NCBI GenBank assembly: GCA_002049455.2
Contig: KV919211.1
Span: 13,156-47,381 of the forward strand
Length of the DNA stretch: 34,226 nucleotides
DNA from: Porphyra umbilicalis
Taxonomy: Eukaryota > Rhodophyta > Bangiophyceae > Bangiales > Bangiaceae
Reading direction: 5' to 3'
A program made the position numbers and the translations under genes. The notes below the pieces were generated by a model that saw nothing but the letters and a program-made list of their open reading frames with translations, ran no database searches and was not told the DNA's origin. Of the stretch, positions 1 through 11,499 are shown piece after piece. Numbering within the stretch: position 1 is the first letter of the stretch; each line of letters opens with the position of its first letter.

Positions 1-1216
1 TGGACGGCCGGCCAGGCGGTGCCGCCGCTCTCGCTCAATGTGAACGCGGCATCCATTGTCGCCAAGTATTACTTCTACAGGACCGAGAAGCTCACGTTGG
101 GGGAGGACCTGGGCGGGCAGCTGATCGTGGCCATCTCGGCCTACTATGACGCCAACACCGAGTGCGGGAAGGACAAGTGGGCGGCGGTGGTGCGGGTGAA
201 CGAGACGTCGTTCACGTCGGGTAACCCCGCCAACTCCTCCAAAGTAACTACCATGAAGGAAAACCACCACAAGGCGCGGGTGCGGGCTGGCACCGCAACC
301 CCCGAGTCGGTGGATGTGATTGAGCCTCTTCACGTGCGACTTTTTGCTGCCAACCTGCGCGGTCGCCGCCTCCATGAGTGTGACCCACTTGCGGTCATGC
401 TGCACGCCGGCTCCATGAGGGATGTCGATGCTCGTACGCTTTAACGAGCTCACGGGGCTTCACACGGACCACCTCGGGCAGTCGCAGGTGGGGGGCGCGC
501 TGCACCCTACTTTCAGCCTGGCTTCAACAAAGAATAGCTTCCAACGCAAGGTGTATGACCTGGTGCCGTGGCCGACGTCACTGTCGCTGGATCCCCGGTA
601 CGTTCCCATTTTGATTAAGCTTTTTCTCTTTCTTTTTTCTTTTTGGCATAGGGATTGCGTTTGCTACCTCATTTCGCCATCACATGATCATCCTGACACC
701 TTTTCTCTGTTTTTTTTTTTTGGCATAGGGATTGCGTTTGCTTCCTTATTTCGCCATCACATGCTAATCCTGATCCTGTCTCGTGGCATCCCTGGAACTG
801 TGGTTTTGGGAAAACTGCACGCACCTGCCTCTGCTGGTGTTGGCACCCACAGATTTGACCCCGTGCTGGCCTTCGCCAGTTGGATGCGTCTGCGAGGCGG
901 CGCGCGGGGTTGGATCTTTCCCGCCTTCCGTGTCATCGGGAGCAGGCTACGGGTTTTTCCAGAGCAGCAGGCGTCTGCTCCGGGCTTTGTGGACCTTCTG
1001 CGCCGCTTTTACGCGCCATGCGGGGTACTCGACCCGATGCTGTTGGCCACCCATACGATGAAGCGGTCGGGGTGCCAGCTGTACAAGGCGCTGGGCCAGT
1101 CTGATGCGTGGCTCATGGACAAGGGTGGGTGGAGTGACTTCAGGTCGTACATGCGCTACCTAAGTGGATCGAACCGTCCGGAACAGCAGTCAGCGTTTGG
1201 GCGGGGACGGTGGTAG
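1..1216 (+). pseudogene. Tyrosine recombinase/integrase-like gene, 5'-partial and broken
   Basis: The reading frame is open from base 1, so the gene starts outside the window. Frame 1 (1-424) holds what looks like a core-binding region. Frame 2 (about 425-598) has MLVRFNELTGL, which fits the catalytic Arg box, and TKNSFQRKVYDLVPWP, which fits the beta-hairpin Lys box. After an intron-like gap the protein resumes near 783 (VASLELWFW), changes frame near 858 in a C run, and continues to the stop at 1216. This last part has THTMKRSGCQLY (His/Arg box), GGWSDF (His/Trp position) and SYMRY (candidate Tyr nucleophile). The order R-K-H-W-Y matches tyrosine recombinases such as Crypton or DIRS/Ngaro enzymes; I cannot say which. 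In the HxxR box the residue at +3 is Lys, with Arg next to it. At least two single-base frameshifts (about 425 and 858) make this copy non-functional unless they are sequence errors. Confidence 0.65.
598..782 (+). other. Intron-like gap in the recombinase gene with a 77-bp duplication
   Basis: The coding frame ends at a GTACGT donor-like site at 598. Two imperfect 77-80-bp direct repeats follow (about 621-697 and 700-776). Each has a pyrimidine tract running into GGCATAGGGATTGCG and ends near a CATCACATG word. The second copy has a CTAAT branch-like site at 762-766. No clean AG acceptor lies immediately before the resumed coding sequence near 783, so the acceptor is either one of the two GGCATAG sites, with some altered coding, or has been lost. 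Confidence 0.45.
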
Positions 1217-2127
1217 TATGCATTGGTATCACCATGGTATCTTTTTTTTTTCTTAAAAATATGTTTTTCTTCCAGCGTCTCTGCCCTCAACCTGTTATCA
1301 GCAGCCCCCCACACATCACCACTTCGGACAATGGATGGAAAAAATATGTATTTTTTTACATCGCCATATGATTAATATATGAATTAATCAATAAAATCAT
1401 GCATTTTTCAATTGATCAACGTCTCCTGTGCATTTTTTGACGCGGCATGTTTTTGTAGCGAATGCGGCGGCACCAGCCCCGGCATGTCATCAACGATGCC
1501 GCCGCCGAACATGGCCGCCGTCGCGGACCGGGTAGCCGCTCAAAGCCCCGGCCGCTCGGCGTTGCGGTGGGGAAGAAATGGGTGGGCGGAGGCTCACGGC
1601 GGCTCGCATCAGAGACGCTGGCAGATGGCGCCACCCCATGCCGCCTGGCTCACGCCGAGTTCTGTACGCCCCCCACTGCCGACACGGTGGCGGAGACTAC
1701 AGCAGGAGACGGACACCACTAGAAACGCGGCGATGGAGGGGGGAAGGGGGGGAGAGGCCGGGAGGGGTTGCACTGGGGCGTGATTGAAGGTGTGGGGGTA
1801 GTGAGCAAGACAGCTCGTCGGGTCACGCTTGCCTTGCCGTCGGAAGCGGAGGCCTTCGAATAAAATCATGAAATGCATATTAAATGCATGCGACCGAATA
1901 TGATGAATTAATTTAGTTATTTTACGAATTAATCAATGAATGAATTCTAAAACTGAAATACATGCATAATGTCGGTGCCATCCATGCTTCGGACACTCGA
2001 ATGAAAGGTCACTCGGCCGCTGCATGTGACGCGGACACGCGTTCACACTCTGCTTTGTTGCGGGCCACGGGGCATCGGGCAACCCACATTTTTGACGGGC
2101 AGCACTCATCAGGCACGAAACAGGCAC
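1217..2127. other. Intergenic, AT-rich islands, no gene seen
   Basis: Two AT-rich islands (about 1217-1420 and 1855-1970) flank a GC-rich block. They share words such as GAATTAATCAAT and AATAAAATCATG. The open frames in the GC-rich block (about 1410-1880) overlap on both strands and have no recognisable motif, so I treat them as chance. Confidence 0.5.
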
Positions 2128-3440
2128 ACGGTGGAAAGAGAACATACCCGACGGGCGCAATATGCACGGCACCGGGGCTTTTTTTGGCCATGCAGATGAC
2201 GGTAACCTGGTCATTTTCGTATTCTAAGCGCAGGAGCGTGTTCGACGTGCCTTGTTTACCCACACTGATGCAGGGGGAGTCTGTGGGGACGAGTTTCTGA
2301 GGGGGCGCTGACTGCGGCAACCGCCTCGGCAGTGGACCGTACGGGAGAACGTACAGAATCATTTGTAACTCTGGCGACAGAGGAAATTCTGCATTGGAGA
2401 TGGGGGAGTTTTGTTGCTTGCGGTCCACTAGTAAGTGATTGCTACAGTAACAGAACCGTGGCACTGAGAGAAGGTAGGTCCGGGGCACCCTGTGGGCAAT
2501 GCGGGGCCTTCGAAGCCCTTAAAAGAGGGGAGCTGGTCGGAGACGTTTTCTGAGAGCAGGGTAGTGCTCGCCGTGCCTCGTTTACGCATACTGATATAGG
2601 GGAGGACGTGGAGACGATGTCTGAGGGGGCGGTGGCGGGCCAACCGCCTTCCCACTGGACCGTATGCGGGGATGTACAGGAAAACGTTTGTAGGTCTGGC
2701 TTCAGTTGACACTGTGAACTGCCCATGGGGGCATGGTGTTGCCGTGGGACCCCTCTAGTAGCTTTATGTGGCACGCAGTAAGAACTCTGGCACAGAGAGA
2801 AGGCAAGTCAGGGGCATGATGTGGCCGGCTGTGGACGTTGACGCCCCGTAGAAACTGGTCACTGACCTTTTCCGAGAACACAAACGTACTGGGCGCACAT
2901 GCTGTACCCAGACAGATGTGGGGGGAGGCCGTGGGGGCGTGTTTCTGGCGGGCGGTGATCGCGTCCAACCACCTGGGCAGTCCACCGCATGTGGGCTATG
3001 CAGAGAAATGGTCATGACTCCGGCTACAACTGTCCGTTGATGAGCACATTGGCGCGTTTTGTAACCAATGGACCCCTCTCCAGCATTGTTTACAGCACGT
3101 AGCAACATCACAGCGCAGAAAAGGTGCGGGCGGGGGGGCACCCCATGGCCAGTTGTTGACTTTGGGCCAGTGGATCAGCGGGACCTGGTCAGACACATCT
3201 TCTGAGAACAAAACGTGGTCGACACGCCCCATTTTACCCTTACCTAGGTAGGGGAGCTCCGAGGTGTATTGGTACGTGTGGGCGACCAACCCAGGTGCCT
3301 GAGCATGTGGAGGGGTGGGGTGGAAGGATGGGCGAGTCGAGCCTTGAGCAAGATCACGCTTCGGTGCAGGACCCAAGCTGGTTGGGTGCCTTGCTGACAA
3401 GACCGACGTCAGAGTATTCCTGACGACATTCTTCTTCGTT
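2128..3440 (-). repeat. Four diverged ~328-bp tandem repeats with coding-like content
   Basis: A recurring block (a GAGAGAAGG-like word, about 100 bp, a TTCTGAGA-like word, then a GGGGGAG word) starts near 2128, 2459, 2788 and 3113, giving spacings of 331, 329 and 325 bp. Read on the minus strand, each unit gives related peptides, for example LFSEDVSDQVP, LLSENVSDQLP and VFSEKVSDQF. These sit in different frames because the unit length is not always a multiple of three. I do not recognise the family. It may be a decayed repetitive gene or a non-coding satellite that happens to be open; the fourth unit fades out after about 3300. Confidence 0.55.
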
Positions 3441-4119
3441 CTGACAGCCACACAACGTTAGGAGCGACGCACTTGACGAGCAAAGACAGAAGGACTGGGA
3501 AAGTACATAGGACTACCAGGCACCTTGGCCGACCAGCATATATTAGCGTTTCAGCAAAACCATGGGGGGACCGAGGAATTATCGGGCGGCCTGAGGGGAC
3601 CCCGAGAGCTCGAATCAAGGGGGGTCGCGGTCCCCCTGTCCCGAATGAGAGTAGCTTAGCTATTGGGACACGCTCTCAGTAAGTACACAGCGCCCATGTC
3701 CAAGGAGCCACCTAATATCGATTCCACGCATTTAGGCGCATGAGCGCGACTCATATTGGCGCGCACAGAACTCGGCAAGGAACGAGCGTTGGCGCTCCGC
3801 ATGACGCATCCTGGAGCAGCCTACTTCATCAGCTTTTTATGACACACTTTCAGGCGGCTACGACAAAGGCTTGAGAGATAGACGTTTTTCTTGCATCCCA
3901 CCGTTGTCTTGAACGCCTTTTGTGGAATAAATGGCCCGCTGATGGCTCTGCAGGGGGTAACTCGACGTGGCAAGGCAACAAAATACGTGTCATCGGTGCT
4001 GCGGGGAAGTCTGGACGACATTTGTGCCGTTGGTCAACATGGGCGGTGGTGGTGGGGGGCAGGTGATGCTCGTAGCGGCCGGAGAAAGTGCATTTCCATG
4101 GGATGCCAGATCGGATCAA
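3441..4119. other. Intergenic, nothing recognised
   Basis: Only short overlapping open frames without motifs are present. A GGGGACC / GGTCCCC inverted pair lies near 3596-3636. No gene, element end or RNA gene could be supported. Confidence 0.4.
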
Positions 4120-4372
4120 TAATCATGCACAAAGAAGCAGAAGAGAAGGAACGTCGCGCAGAGGGGACAGATGCTCGTGTCAGATGCGCTGCACACCAAC
4201 ACAGAACGTACGCACACCGCCCTCCTCAGTAAATGACTCTACTCTCCCACTGACTCCTCTGACTTTCCAACTGACTCCACTGACTCCATTGACTCTCCAA
4301 CTGGCTCCACTGACTCTGCAACTGACTCCATGACTCTCCAACTGACAACACTGACTCTCCAACTACCTCCAC
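4120..4372. repeat. Dispersed repeat ending in a CTGACTC minisatellite
   Basis: This stretch is clearly related to 5803-6026 inside the hAT-like element. Both share the AGAAGCAGAAGAGAAGGAA block, a segment reading CAGAACGTACGCACAC, and then a minisatellite of CTGACTCCA / CTGACTCTCCAA words (4226-4372). No TAGGGTTGCCC terminal repeat lies beside it, so it is either a truncated relative of that element or the source of a captured segment. Confidence 0.65.
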
Positions 4373-4804
4373 GCAATGTTGCGATAACCAGGGGCGTGAG
4401 CCCCGCCAGGGGGGAATGCCGCGCCTTAGCGCCGGCAGGTACTCGATACACACACCGAGGAACAAGAAGGCTTATCCACGGTGGAGACAGGTGTAGAGGG
4501 TAAAAGTGTTCGCTTGTCTACCCCGGTGGTCCCCACCTCTGGCCTCCAAAACCCCTCTCTATCTACTCTCCCTCGTCCTCGTGGGCGTCGTCCCACGGGG
4601 CCCCCCAGCGCCTTGCCGAGGCAGTAATTCAATCTATCCCCACCTAACGGGAAATCGGTGGTGGGGGGGCTAGGAGGGAAGGACGTCAGGACGGCACTGG
4701 TGCACCCACGTGGCACCTCGGGCCCGGACGATCGGGACAGCGCCCGCCGGGCCCGACACAGGGACGTACTTGAGCGTGGGTGTGGCCAGTCCACTCTGGC
4801 ATAC
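4373..4804. other. Left flank of Harbinger copy 1, no gene seen
   Basis: GC-rich DNA with no convincing gene. It ends exactly at the TTA that precedes the terminal repeat of copy 1, and it does not resemble the left flank of E1 (12953-13420). Confidence 0.4.
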
Positions 4805-4965
4805 TTAGAGCAAAGCCAGCAATGTCGGTCTATCACAACGTGTCTCAATTACTGGTGAAACGTGTCTAAATTCGCCTAACAGGCACGAACGCTGTGTGTC
4901 AATGTGAACGTGCCCTATTGAACGTCGAACGACCTCCTCGAATTTAGATAAGTCCAACTCGGTTC

Positions 4966-5052
4966 GATAGTCCGAGTGTCACAATAGGTCGCGCATGGCC
5001 TATTCGAGCCAAAATAGGGCACGCGCACCCTATTCAGGACACTCGGACTATC
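4966..5052. repeat. Subterminal hairpin of Harbinger copy 1
   Basis: Perfect 15-bp inverted arms, GATAGTCCGAGTGTC at 4966-4980 and its reverse complement at 5038-5052, enclose smaller inverted words built on AATAGG / CCTATT. The same hairpin occurs in E1 at 13584-13671. Confidence 0.8.
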
Positions 5053-5539
5053 CTACGGCCCTCATTGGCTGGAAGAGAAACGGTTTCAATGTAAACGTGT
5101 CCAACGACGACCGGCAACGTGAAACAACGACCGTAACACGATCGAGGCGCCATGCACTGACCGATAATGACATGTGACCGACGCATCGATTCACCCGTGA
5201 CTGGAGAAAAAGACGCGAACTACGTGAGAGGCCGCGACGTATGAGGGCGACAGAGATCCTGGCATGCGGCCAGGATCATGGCGACCGCGCCCCGGATTAG
5301 GGTTGCCCAACTGGTTTATCGTAATTGGTTAAAACTGGTTTACATTGGGTAAAAATCGGACATTGCTTGTGAACTGGTTTGGATGCGAAATATTGGTCGA
5401 ACTGGTTATTTTAAATACGAGAGCGTCCCTGTCCTGTGACCGGAATTGCCTGCTTTCCTTGGCTTTAAGTGCGAGACATATCCAACTTAATGATGACCTG
5501 TGCACGACCTGAACCGACGACTGGTGTCTTTGTCTCTCA

Positions 5540-5660
5540 CACATCGCACACGAGTCGTGTAACTACACCGCACACGAGTTGTGTAACCGGAGGACCACAC
5601 CGCACACAAGTCGTGCAACCACACCGCACACATGTCGTGCAATCACACCACACACGCCCG
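5540..5660. repeat. 24-bp minisatellite inside the hAT-like element
   Basis: About five imperfect units of the form ACACCGCACACGAGTCGTGT follow one another. Each contains a short palindromic CACGAGTCGTG-like core. Confidence 0.65.
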
Positions 5661-5912
5661 CACAGGAAAGGACGGCCACGTACGCAACACGCAACCATGC
5701 GGTAAGAGTGAAGGTCCATGTACTTAGCATGTGTGTACCTAGCACCTGGAGTAGATCTGAGAAGAAAAGCAACGACGAGGACCATTGCAAACGCCAAAAA
5801 CACATCATGCACGAAGAAGCAGAAGAGAAGGAAACGCCGCGCAGGAGGAACAGATGCTCGTGTCAGACGTGCTGTACGCAGACACAGAACGTACGCACAC
5901 TGCCCTTCTCAG

Positions 5913-6026
5913 TAAATGACTCTACTGACTCCCCGCTGACTCCTCTGACCCTCCAACTGACTCCACTGACTCCACTGACTCTGCAACTGACTCCACTGAC
6001 TCTCCAACTGACTCCACTGACCATCA
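5913..6026. repeat. CTGACTC minisatellite inside the hAT-like element
   Basis: Imperfect CTGACTCCACTGACTCTCC words in tandem, matching the array at 4226-4372. Confidence 0.7.
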
Positions 6027-7182
6027 TACGTACTGGCAGTTCGACTGACGTCCACATTATCACCTACAGACATATCATTCACAGATGCACACCAGCATCT
6101 CCCCGTGTATCACACCATGTGGGTCTACATGACGACGAGGGAAGATGTCACTGCCCAAAGCGGTGCAGTAGACGGATGCCTGGGATAAGTCCAAGGCCAG
6201 CGTTGGTGCAGCACATGCACCAAGGCGCCAACCGACGACAGAGCGTTCGGCGGGTGGCGAGGAGGGAGGTAGAACTGCAACGGGCTCGTAAGGTGTGGCA
6301 CTGAGAGCGACAGAGAAAACGGAACATGACTGGGTAGGGGGAGGATGTGGTGCAAGGGTCGGCAGGGACTGGGAGACGGGATCGTCCTCGCCCGGGAAGA
6401 GCCGCAGACCCCCAGTCTCATGTGTGGCTGGCGCTCGGCCGTGGTCCACCAACTAGTTTAAAAACTGGTTATTGGCCACAAAACACATTGGATGAACTGG
6501 TTCGGCCCCGCAAGCCAATTGGGCAACCCTACCCGGGATCGAGGAGGTTGGCAGCCAACACTCCAGTTGGTCTCGGGCCGCTTTGTCAGTCTTGGGCCCT
6601 ATGATCATAGAGACTGTGTGTTTTGGAGGACGCGCAGGGCAACGACGTAGCAGCAGTGAGATTGTCAGGGCCTAACATGGTCAAGTGTCCTTCGAGCGTA
6701 GAAAGCCGGGCCGTTAATTCTTGGTCAGTGTCACGGTCGGTGCGTCATGCATGATACGTTGTTCTGCAAGAGAGAACTGCCCTGAACTAGCCGAGACGTG
6801 GTACCAGTTTTCAGGTTCCTGGACATAGAGGACGCTACGTAACTGTACGTATCACTGAGTTGGAAGCACTCTCTGTACGATTGGTATGCACACGAACACC
6901 AGGCCGATTCCAAGGGTGCCGGATGGCAGGCTCTGGTACGTCCGAGAACCTATTCTGTGGCGCCCGGTAGGTCCAACGGATAGGGCTGGTGGTGGGCATC
7001 CTGCATCCGAGGCGCAGTGTGCCCCTGTCGGCGACTGCGCCGTCGACGCCGTGCGCGTCACCGTCGTGCTCGCCATCGCCGTGCTCTCTACCCGTGCCGC
7101 CACCGTCGTGTTCGCAATCGTCGTGCTCGCTGCCGCCGTGCGCGCCCCGTCGTGCCCGCGACCGGTACGTGGTTCCTGCACC

Positions 7183-8989
7183 ATGGACGGAATGATGATG
7201 TGCCTGGGTGGGGGAGGACGAGGGGGCTAACATGACGTCACGACGTCGGTTGTAGTGGCTGCTCACGTCGCGACATTGTTGGAGGCGCGACGGCGGGCAC
7301 TCGCCGCCGCCAAATCCATCGGCCGCGGTACCGGGTCGGTGCTGGTAGGTTGGCAAACCGGCCTCGCAACTTTGCGCTTGGTCTGCAGTGCATCCTACGC
7401 GATTACTTCGGCGTTGACGGCCTACCCCGGTTTTCGGTCGAGAGCAATTTGAGCGGCGGTTCCGCGTTCCGATGGCGGTCTTCCTTCGGATCTACCGCGC
7501 GATCAAAGACCGCCCATTTGGGTGCAACGTGTCAACGCGACGGGGCAGCCGCAGGCACATCCCTTCAGAAGCTGGTTGCCGTGTTTCGCGTCCTCGCTTA
7601 TGCGAATCGTATGACCGCGCGGACGAGTATGTGCGGCCTGTCGCGATCGACTATCTCGACGACGGTTAAGCTCTTCACTGAGTTTATGGTCGATGACTTC
7701 GGCGCACTGTACTGCGCCGCCCACGCGGCGTGAGATTGAGAGCATCCTGGGCCGCAACGCTGAGCGGGGTTACCTGGGGTCTTGGGTCGCTTGATTGCTC
7801 GCACTGGGAGTGGTCGTCGGCCCAAGGCGCGTGCGGGCACGTACCAGGCCGGGACGGACGACGATCCATCGTGATTGAGCCATTTGTGTGAAGACACGTG
7901 GATCTACCACATTTTCGCGGGAGTCTGGGAGTCTCAATGATATGAACGTCCTGTATCAATCGCCTATGTACATGGATGTCGTTACGGGGAAGTGGCCACC
8001 ACGTGAATTTTCGTTACTGTCAATGGAAATACCCGGACTTGCTGTATTACTTGTGGACGGAATTTACCCCCGCTTCGCGTTTTCCGTGGTCCCTACCCAA
8101 CCCCAGACGCCTGAGCAGCGCACGTTTAATCGCCTGCAGGAGGCTCTGCGGAAGGACGTTGAGCGGCTTTTCGGTATCCTGACGGCACGTTTTCACGTGA
8201 TGTTGACCCTTGCCGGATGTGGACCGTGCCCGCATGGTTTGACAACCCAGACGGTCGCCATACTCCACAATATGGTGGTGAGGCGCGCCGAGACACTTCT
8301 TGTCGCGGTCGCGATCGACCCAGTAACGGGGCGGGTGGAGCCGGTGGAGCGGGCGCAGGACGGGGCAGGTGGGGTGGCGTGCACGCGCGGACGGCGCGAG
8401 CGTCGGCGGCGCCCCGCGGGAGGAGGTGGGGGGGGCTGCGGTTGTACGGCGGACGGGGCGGGAGACGCCAGCCTTGCGCTGGCCGCTGAAGGCGCGGGGC
8501 CGGCGGTGTCCTCGGGAGGCGCCGGCCAGGCGGTGTTGGCGTGGGTGCGGCGGAGGCGGTGGGCGGCCGGCGCGGGCGCCGCCGGTGGCCCGGCACAGCG
8601 GCGCTGACGATGGCGCCGGCGCGGGCGCGCCGGTGGCGCGGGCGCAGCGGCGCTGACGATGGCGCCGGCGCGGGCGCCGTCGATGGTGCGATTCGGCGGC
8701 GGTGGGCTCGGAGGCGCCGGAAGGGCGGTGACGAGGAGGAGGGTGCTGGGGCAGAGGGCCGCGGATGGAGGGGGAGCCGCTGCTGCCGCCGGGGAGCTGG
8801 CAGATCTGGTGGTGCACCCGTTATGCACCCCTGCTGTCCGGCCGCCGCTGTGGCGCCCATGAGCAATGTATCGCATTCTGGTGCCACGGGTGAGGCCAAA
8901 TCGCAGGAGGAGCATCAAGCGCTTCGCGAGACCTATGCGCACACGTTTTTGCGCAGCGCGGTGAGCTCCTCGATCCGTATGTTGATTGA
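7183..8989 (+). pseudogene. PIF/Harbinger transposase, copy 1, decayed by frameshifts
   Basis: Homologous along its whole length to the E1 transposase (14588-16461): same start codon context and same stop region. Numerous 1-bp indels split the frame, for example an early stop in the first 20 codons, GTGTGAAG in place of GTGATGAAG near 7888, and losses in the FTVNGN and VAPYPNP segments. Recognisable pieces remain, including SLNDMNVLYQSP, with the second catalytic Asp and Ile replaced by Met, and RKDVERLFGIL, with the catalytic Glu. The Gly/Ala-rich tail (about 8330-8860) is also scrambled. It also lacks the base needed before the SLDC motif, as in E1. Not translatable as it stands. Confidence 0.8.
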
Positions 8990-9156
8990 TGTTTTCTCTG
9001 TGTGGTATTCTCGACGTACTTCTTGTGTGCACCATGACATGTTGTGTGTGAATATTGTCTCTCTGACGAAAAGGGTTAGTCCTTGAATGTCTTTTTCGTC
9101 GCTGTTAACGTTATCTGCACCTACGTCTTATCAGATTTACCAAATCACCATGCCAC

Positions 9157-9890
9157 ATGAGTCCTGCTTGGCGGCAGCGGCGACCAGTTGAGCTGGCGGT
9201 TGGTAGGCGGCGGCCGCCGTCGTGGACACTTGTCAGCCAGGGCGGCCGCCGCACTCGACGTCATGGTTGGCGGCCGTCGCCGAGCGTCATCACGCACGCC
9301 GAGGTCCGGCGGCCGCCGCCGCCAACCATAGCCGCACCCGGCAACCGCACTCGTTCTTGCGGTTGTTCGGCGGCGGCCGCCGTCGTGGACGCGTACGGCG
9401 CGGCGGCCGCCGCACTAGACCTTAATGCGCGGCGGCCGCCGCCAAGCGCCGCGGGGCACGCTGGTGTTGGGCGGCGGCCGCCGCCGAGCACCGCGACACG
9501 CGATGACGGCAGTTGAGCTGGTGGTTGGTCGGCGGCGGCCGCCGTCGTGGACACTCGTTAGCGAGGGCGTCCGCCGCTCTGGACGTAATGGTCGGCGGCC
9601 GTCGCCGAGCGTCATCACGCACGCCGAGGTCCGGCGGCGGCCGCCGCCAACCATAGCCGCACCCGGCAACCGCACTCGTTCTTGCGGTTGTTCGGCGGCG
9701 GCCGCCGTCGTGGACGCGTACGGCGCGGCGGCCGCCGCACTAGACCTTAATGCGCGGCGGCCGCCGCCAAGCGCCGCGGGGCACGCTGGTGTTGGGCGGC
9801 GGCCGCCGCCGAGCACCGCGACACGCGATGACGGCAGTTGAGCTGGTGGTTGGTCGGCGGCAGCCGCCGTCGCCGACACTGGCTCACCAT
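9157..9890. repeat. 325-bp palindromic minisatellite, copy 1 (about two units)
   Basis: The same unit start (ATGCGCGGCGGCCGCCGCC) occurs at 9425 and 9750, giving a 325-bp period. Each unit has about seven CGGCCG-centred palindromes such as GGCGGCGGCCGCCGCC. All six frames are nearly free of stops, so the long open frames here are not evidence for genes. Confidence 0.85.
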
Positions 9891-10398
9891 GGCGGCCACC
9901 GCACTCGACCACATGAGGGGCGGCTGCCAGGCGCAGCTGCGGCTGGTACCGCGCAGTGGCGGCCGCCGAGCGGCGTCAGGCACGGTGCGCTTGGGTGGCC
10001 GCGGCCGCCCCTCCACTTGACGTCGTGTGGGGCGGCCGCCAGCCGCAGGTTTGCCGGTTACCGTGCGTCGCGGACGGCCGAGCGCCGAGGCGCACGTGAT
10101 CGCTGAGCGGTCGCGGCCGTCGCGCGCCGCCCCACCCGGCAGCGGCTGCCATTCTCGTGGGTGTTGGGCACAGGCAGAGCTATTTCGGGCCCTTCCATTG
10201 GTCGGCCGTGACAGCGCGCCGCCAGCATCAGCGGGGAAGGAGTGAAAGCACCCCTGCAGTGGCCGTCCAGCGACCGCAGCACCACCTGGTGCCGCTCCCC
10301 TCTCGCGAGCACCACCACCGTTCCCCTGTCTCCCATTGGCCCAGTCCCGTCCTCCGGTGCACGGGCACAAGCGGCGCACAGCCCGAGCGCAGAGGTGA

Positions 10399-10596
10399 CT
10401 AACCGCGGGTGATCCACAAACGACACTTAACGATCTGGAAAGGCAAGAGCGAATTCTGGAGACTCCGAACGACGCCAAAAATGACACACATAGGCATGAA
10501 TTTGTGGAGGATCTTGTGGGTTACTGTTCGTCAGTCGACCTACCGGATATCGGCACAAAGTATTTCCCCAAGAGCAGACAGCCTGACAGTGTGTAA
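10399..10596 (+). CDS. Possible orphan last exon, copy 1
   Basis: An open frame without ATG reads LTAGDPQTTLNDLERQERIL and onward to a TAA at 10594-10596. It is rich in Asp, Glu, Arg and Lys, unlike the low-complexity surroundings, and includes HEFVEDLVGYCSSVDLPDIG. The same frame is kept in E1 (18196-18393) with a single Thr/Ile difference. A CTAAC branch-like word sits at its start, and with no start codon it could be a 3' exon of an unrecognised gene in the element. I do not know the function, and it may be chance. Confidence 0.25.
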   Translation, partial: LTAGDPQTTLNDLERQERILETPNDAKNDTHRHEFVEDLVGYCSSVDLPDIGTKYFPKSRQPDSV

Positions 10597-11499
10597 CAGT
10601 TAACCAATACATCATCTATAAGCTAGTAATGCCCAATGAGCGCCGCTGCATCATACACGCCACACTTCGTTTCTATCAAATCGCTGCGGGAAAGAGGGCC
10701 CGCAGCGAGGCGCGGCCTTTCAAGAACTTGTGCCACATGTAACAGCGGTATTGACGTCGTCATAGAGAAGGGCTACGTCAGTCATAAAGTATTAGTTTTA
10801 CCGATACAAGCCATTGTTAATAATGAACAATCATTTAACTCTCGGCGCGAAAACAGCAGCCAACCAGGAGACCACGAGCACCAGTGCGCTTTGCACGGAC
10901 GGCGGGCAGAACAGGGGGCTTCGGCGGGCGAGTATTTCTGCTGCCTGTCGCCCGTGGGGCGAAAACACCACCTTCGACGGGCGCGCCGGTGCCTGGCCAA
11001 CCTGCGGCGGCCGCAGAAGCGGAGGGTACGGCATCGCTGACCTCCTTAAAGAGGGCAGGAGCGCGATGCCGCTCTTGCCTAATGACTCTTGTGGAACGTC
11101 TGCGTCGGCGCCACCAACTGGCGCAATGTTCTGCGGCCCTAACCTAACCACAAGCCCCCACATACACGCTTTCGAAGACAAATGACACTCTCTGGCTCGA
11201 CCCACGACTTTTCTGTTACGAACATCTTCACAACCAAAGTGCGCTGGTAGCGAGCAAGTTGCCAATGGATAAACGAACCCGAGAAGAAGCTGACCAATGA
11301 GTGACCTGCTAGCCAACGTGAGCGATGTTTTTCTGTTGCGGCGCTCATGTGAGTGTAATGCGCTTCAGGAAACAGCCAAACAAAAGTCTCGCACACATAT
11401 TTGCATCGAAAATGTGCCCTGATTGCCCGTCAGAGGGGTCGTACCAAACATTGCAATGTCAAGAAAGCTATATCGGATATTGTTTTTCTACCCCCTTTC

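Larger units (their letters stand above)
5298..6531. mobile_element. Non-autonomous hAT-like transposon with 8-bp target duplication
   Basis: The 1234-bp insert begins TAGGGTTGCCCAA and ends with its inverse, TTGGGCAACCCTA. The right flank is CCCGGGAT (6532-6539) and the left flank is CCCGGAT (5291-5297), the same word less one G. The unoccupied site is visible in E1, where a single CCCGGGAT lies at 13917-13924. An 8-bp duplication with TAGGG ends is typical of hAT elements. Both ends carry AACTGGTT subterminal motifs (5309, 5333, 5372, 5400 on the left; 6463 and 6495, plus AACTAGTT at 6451, on the right), as hAT transposase-binding regions often do. No transposase frame is present, so it would need help in trans. 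It contains two minisatellites. Confidence 0.8.
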
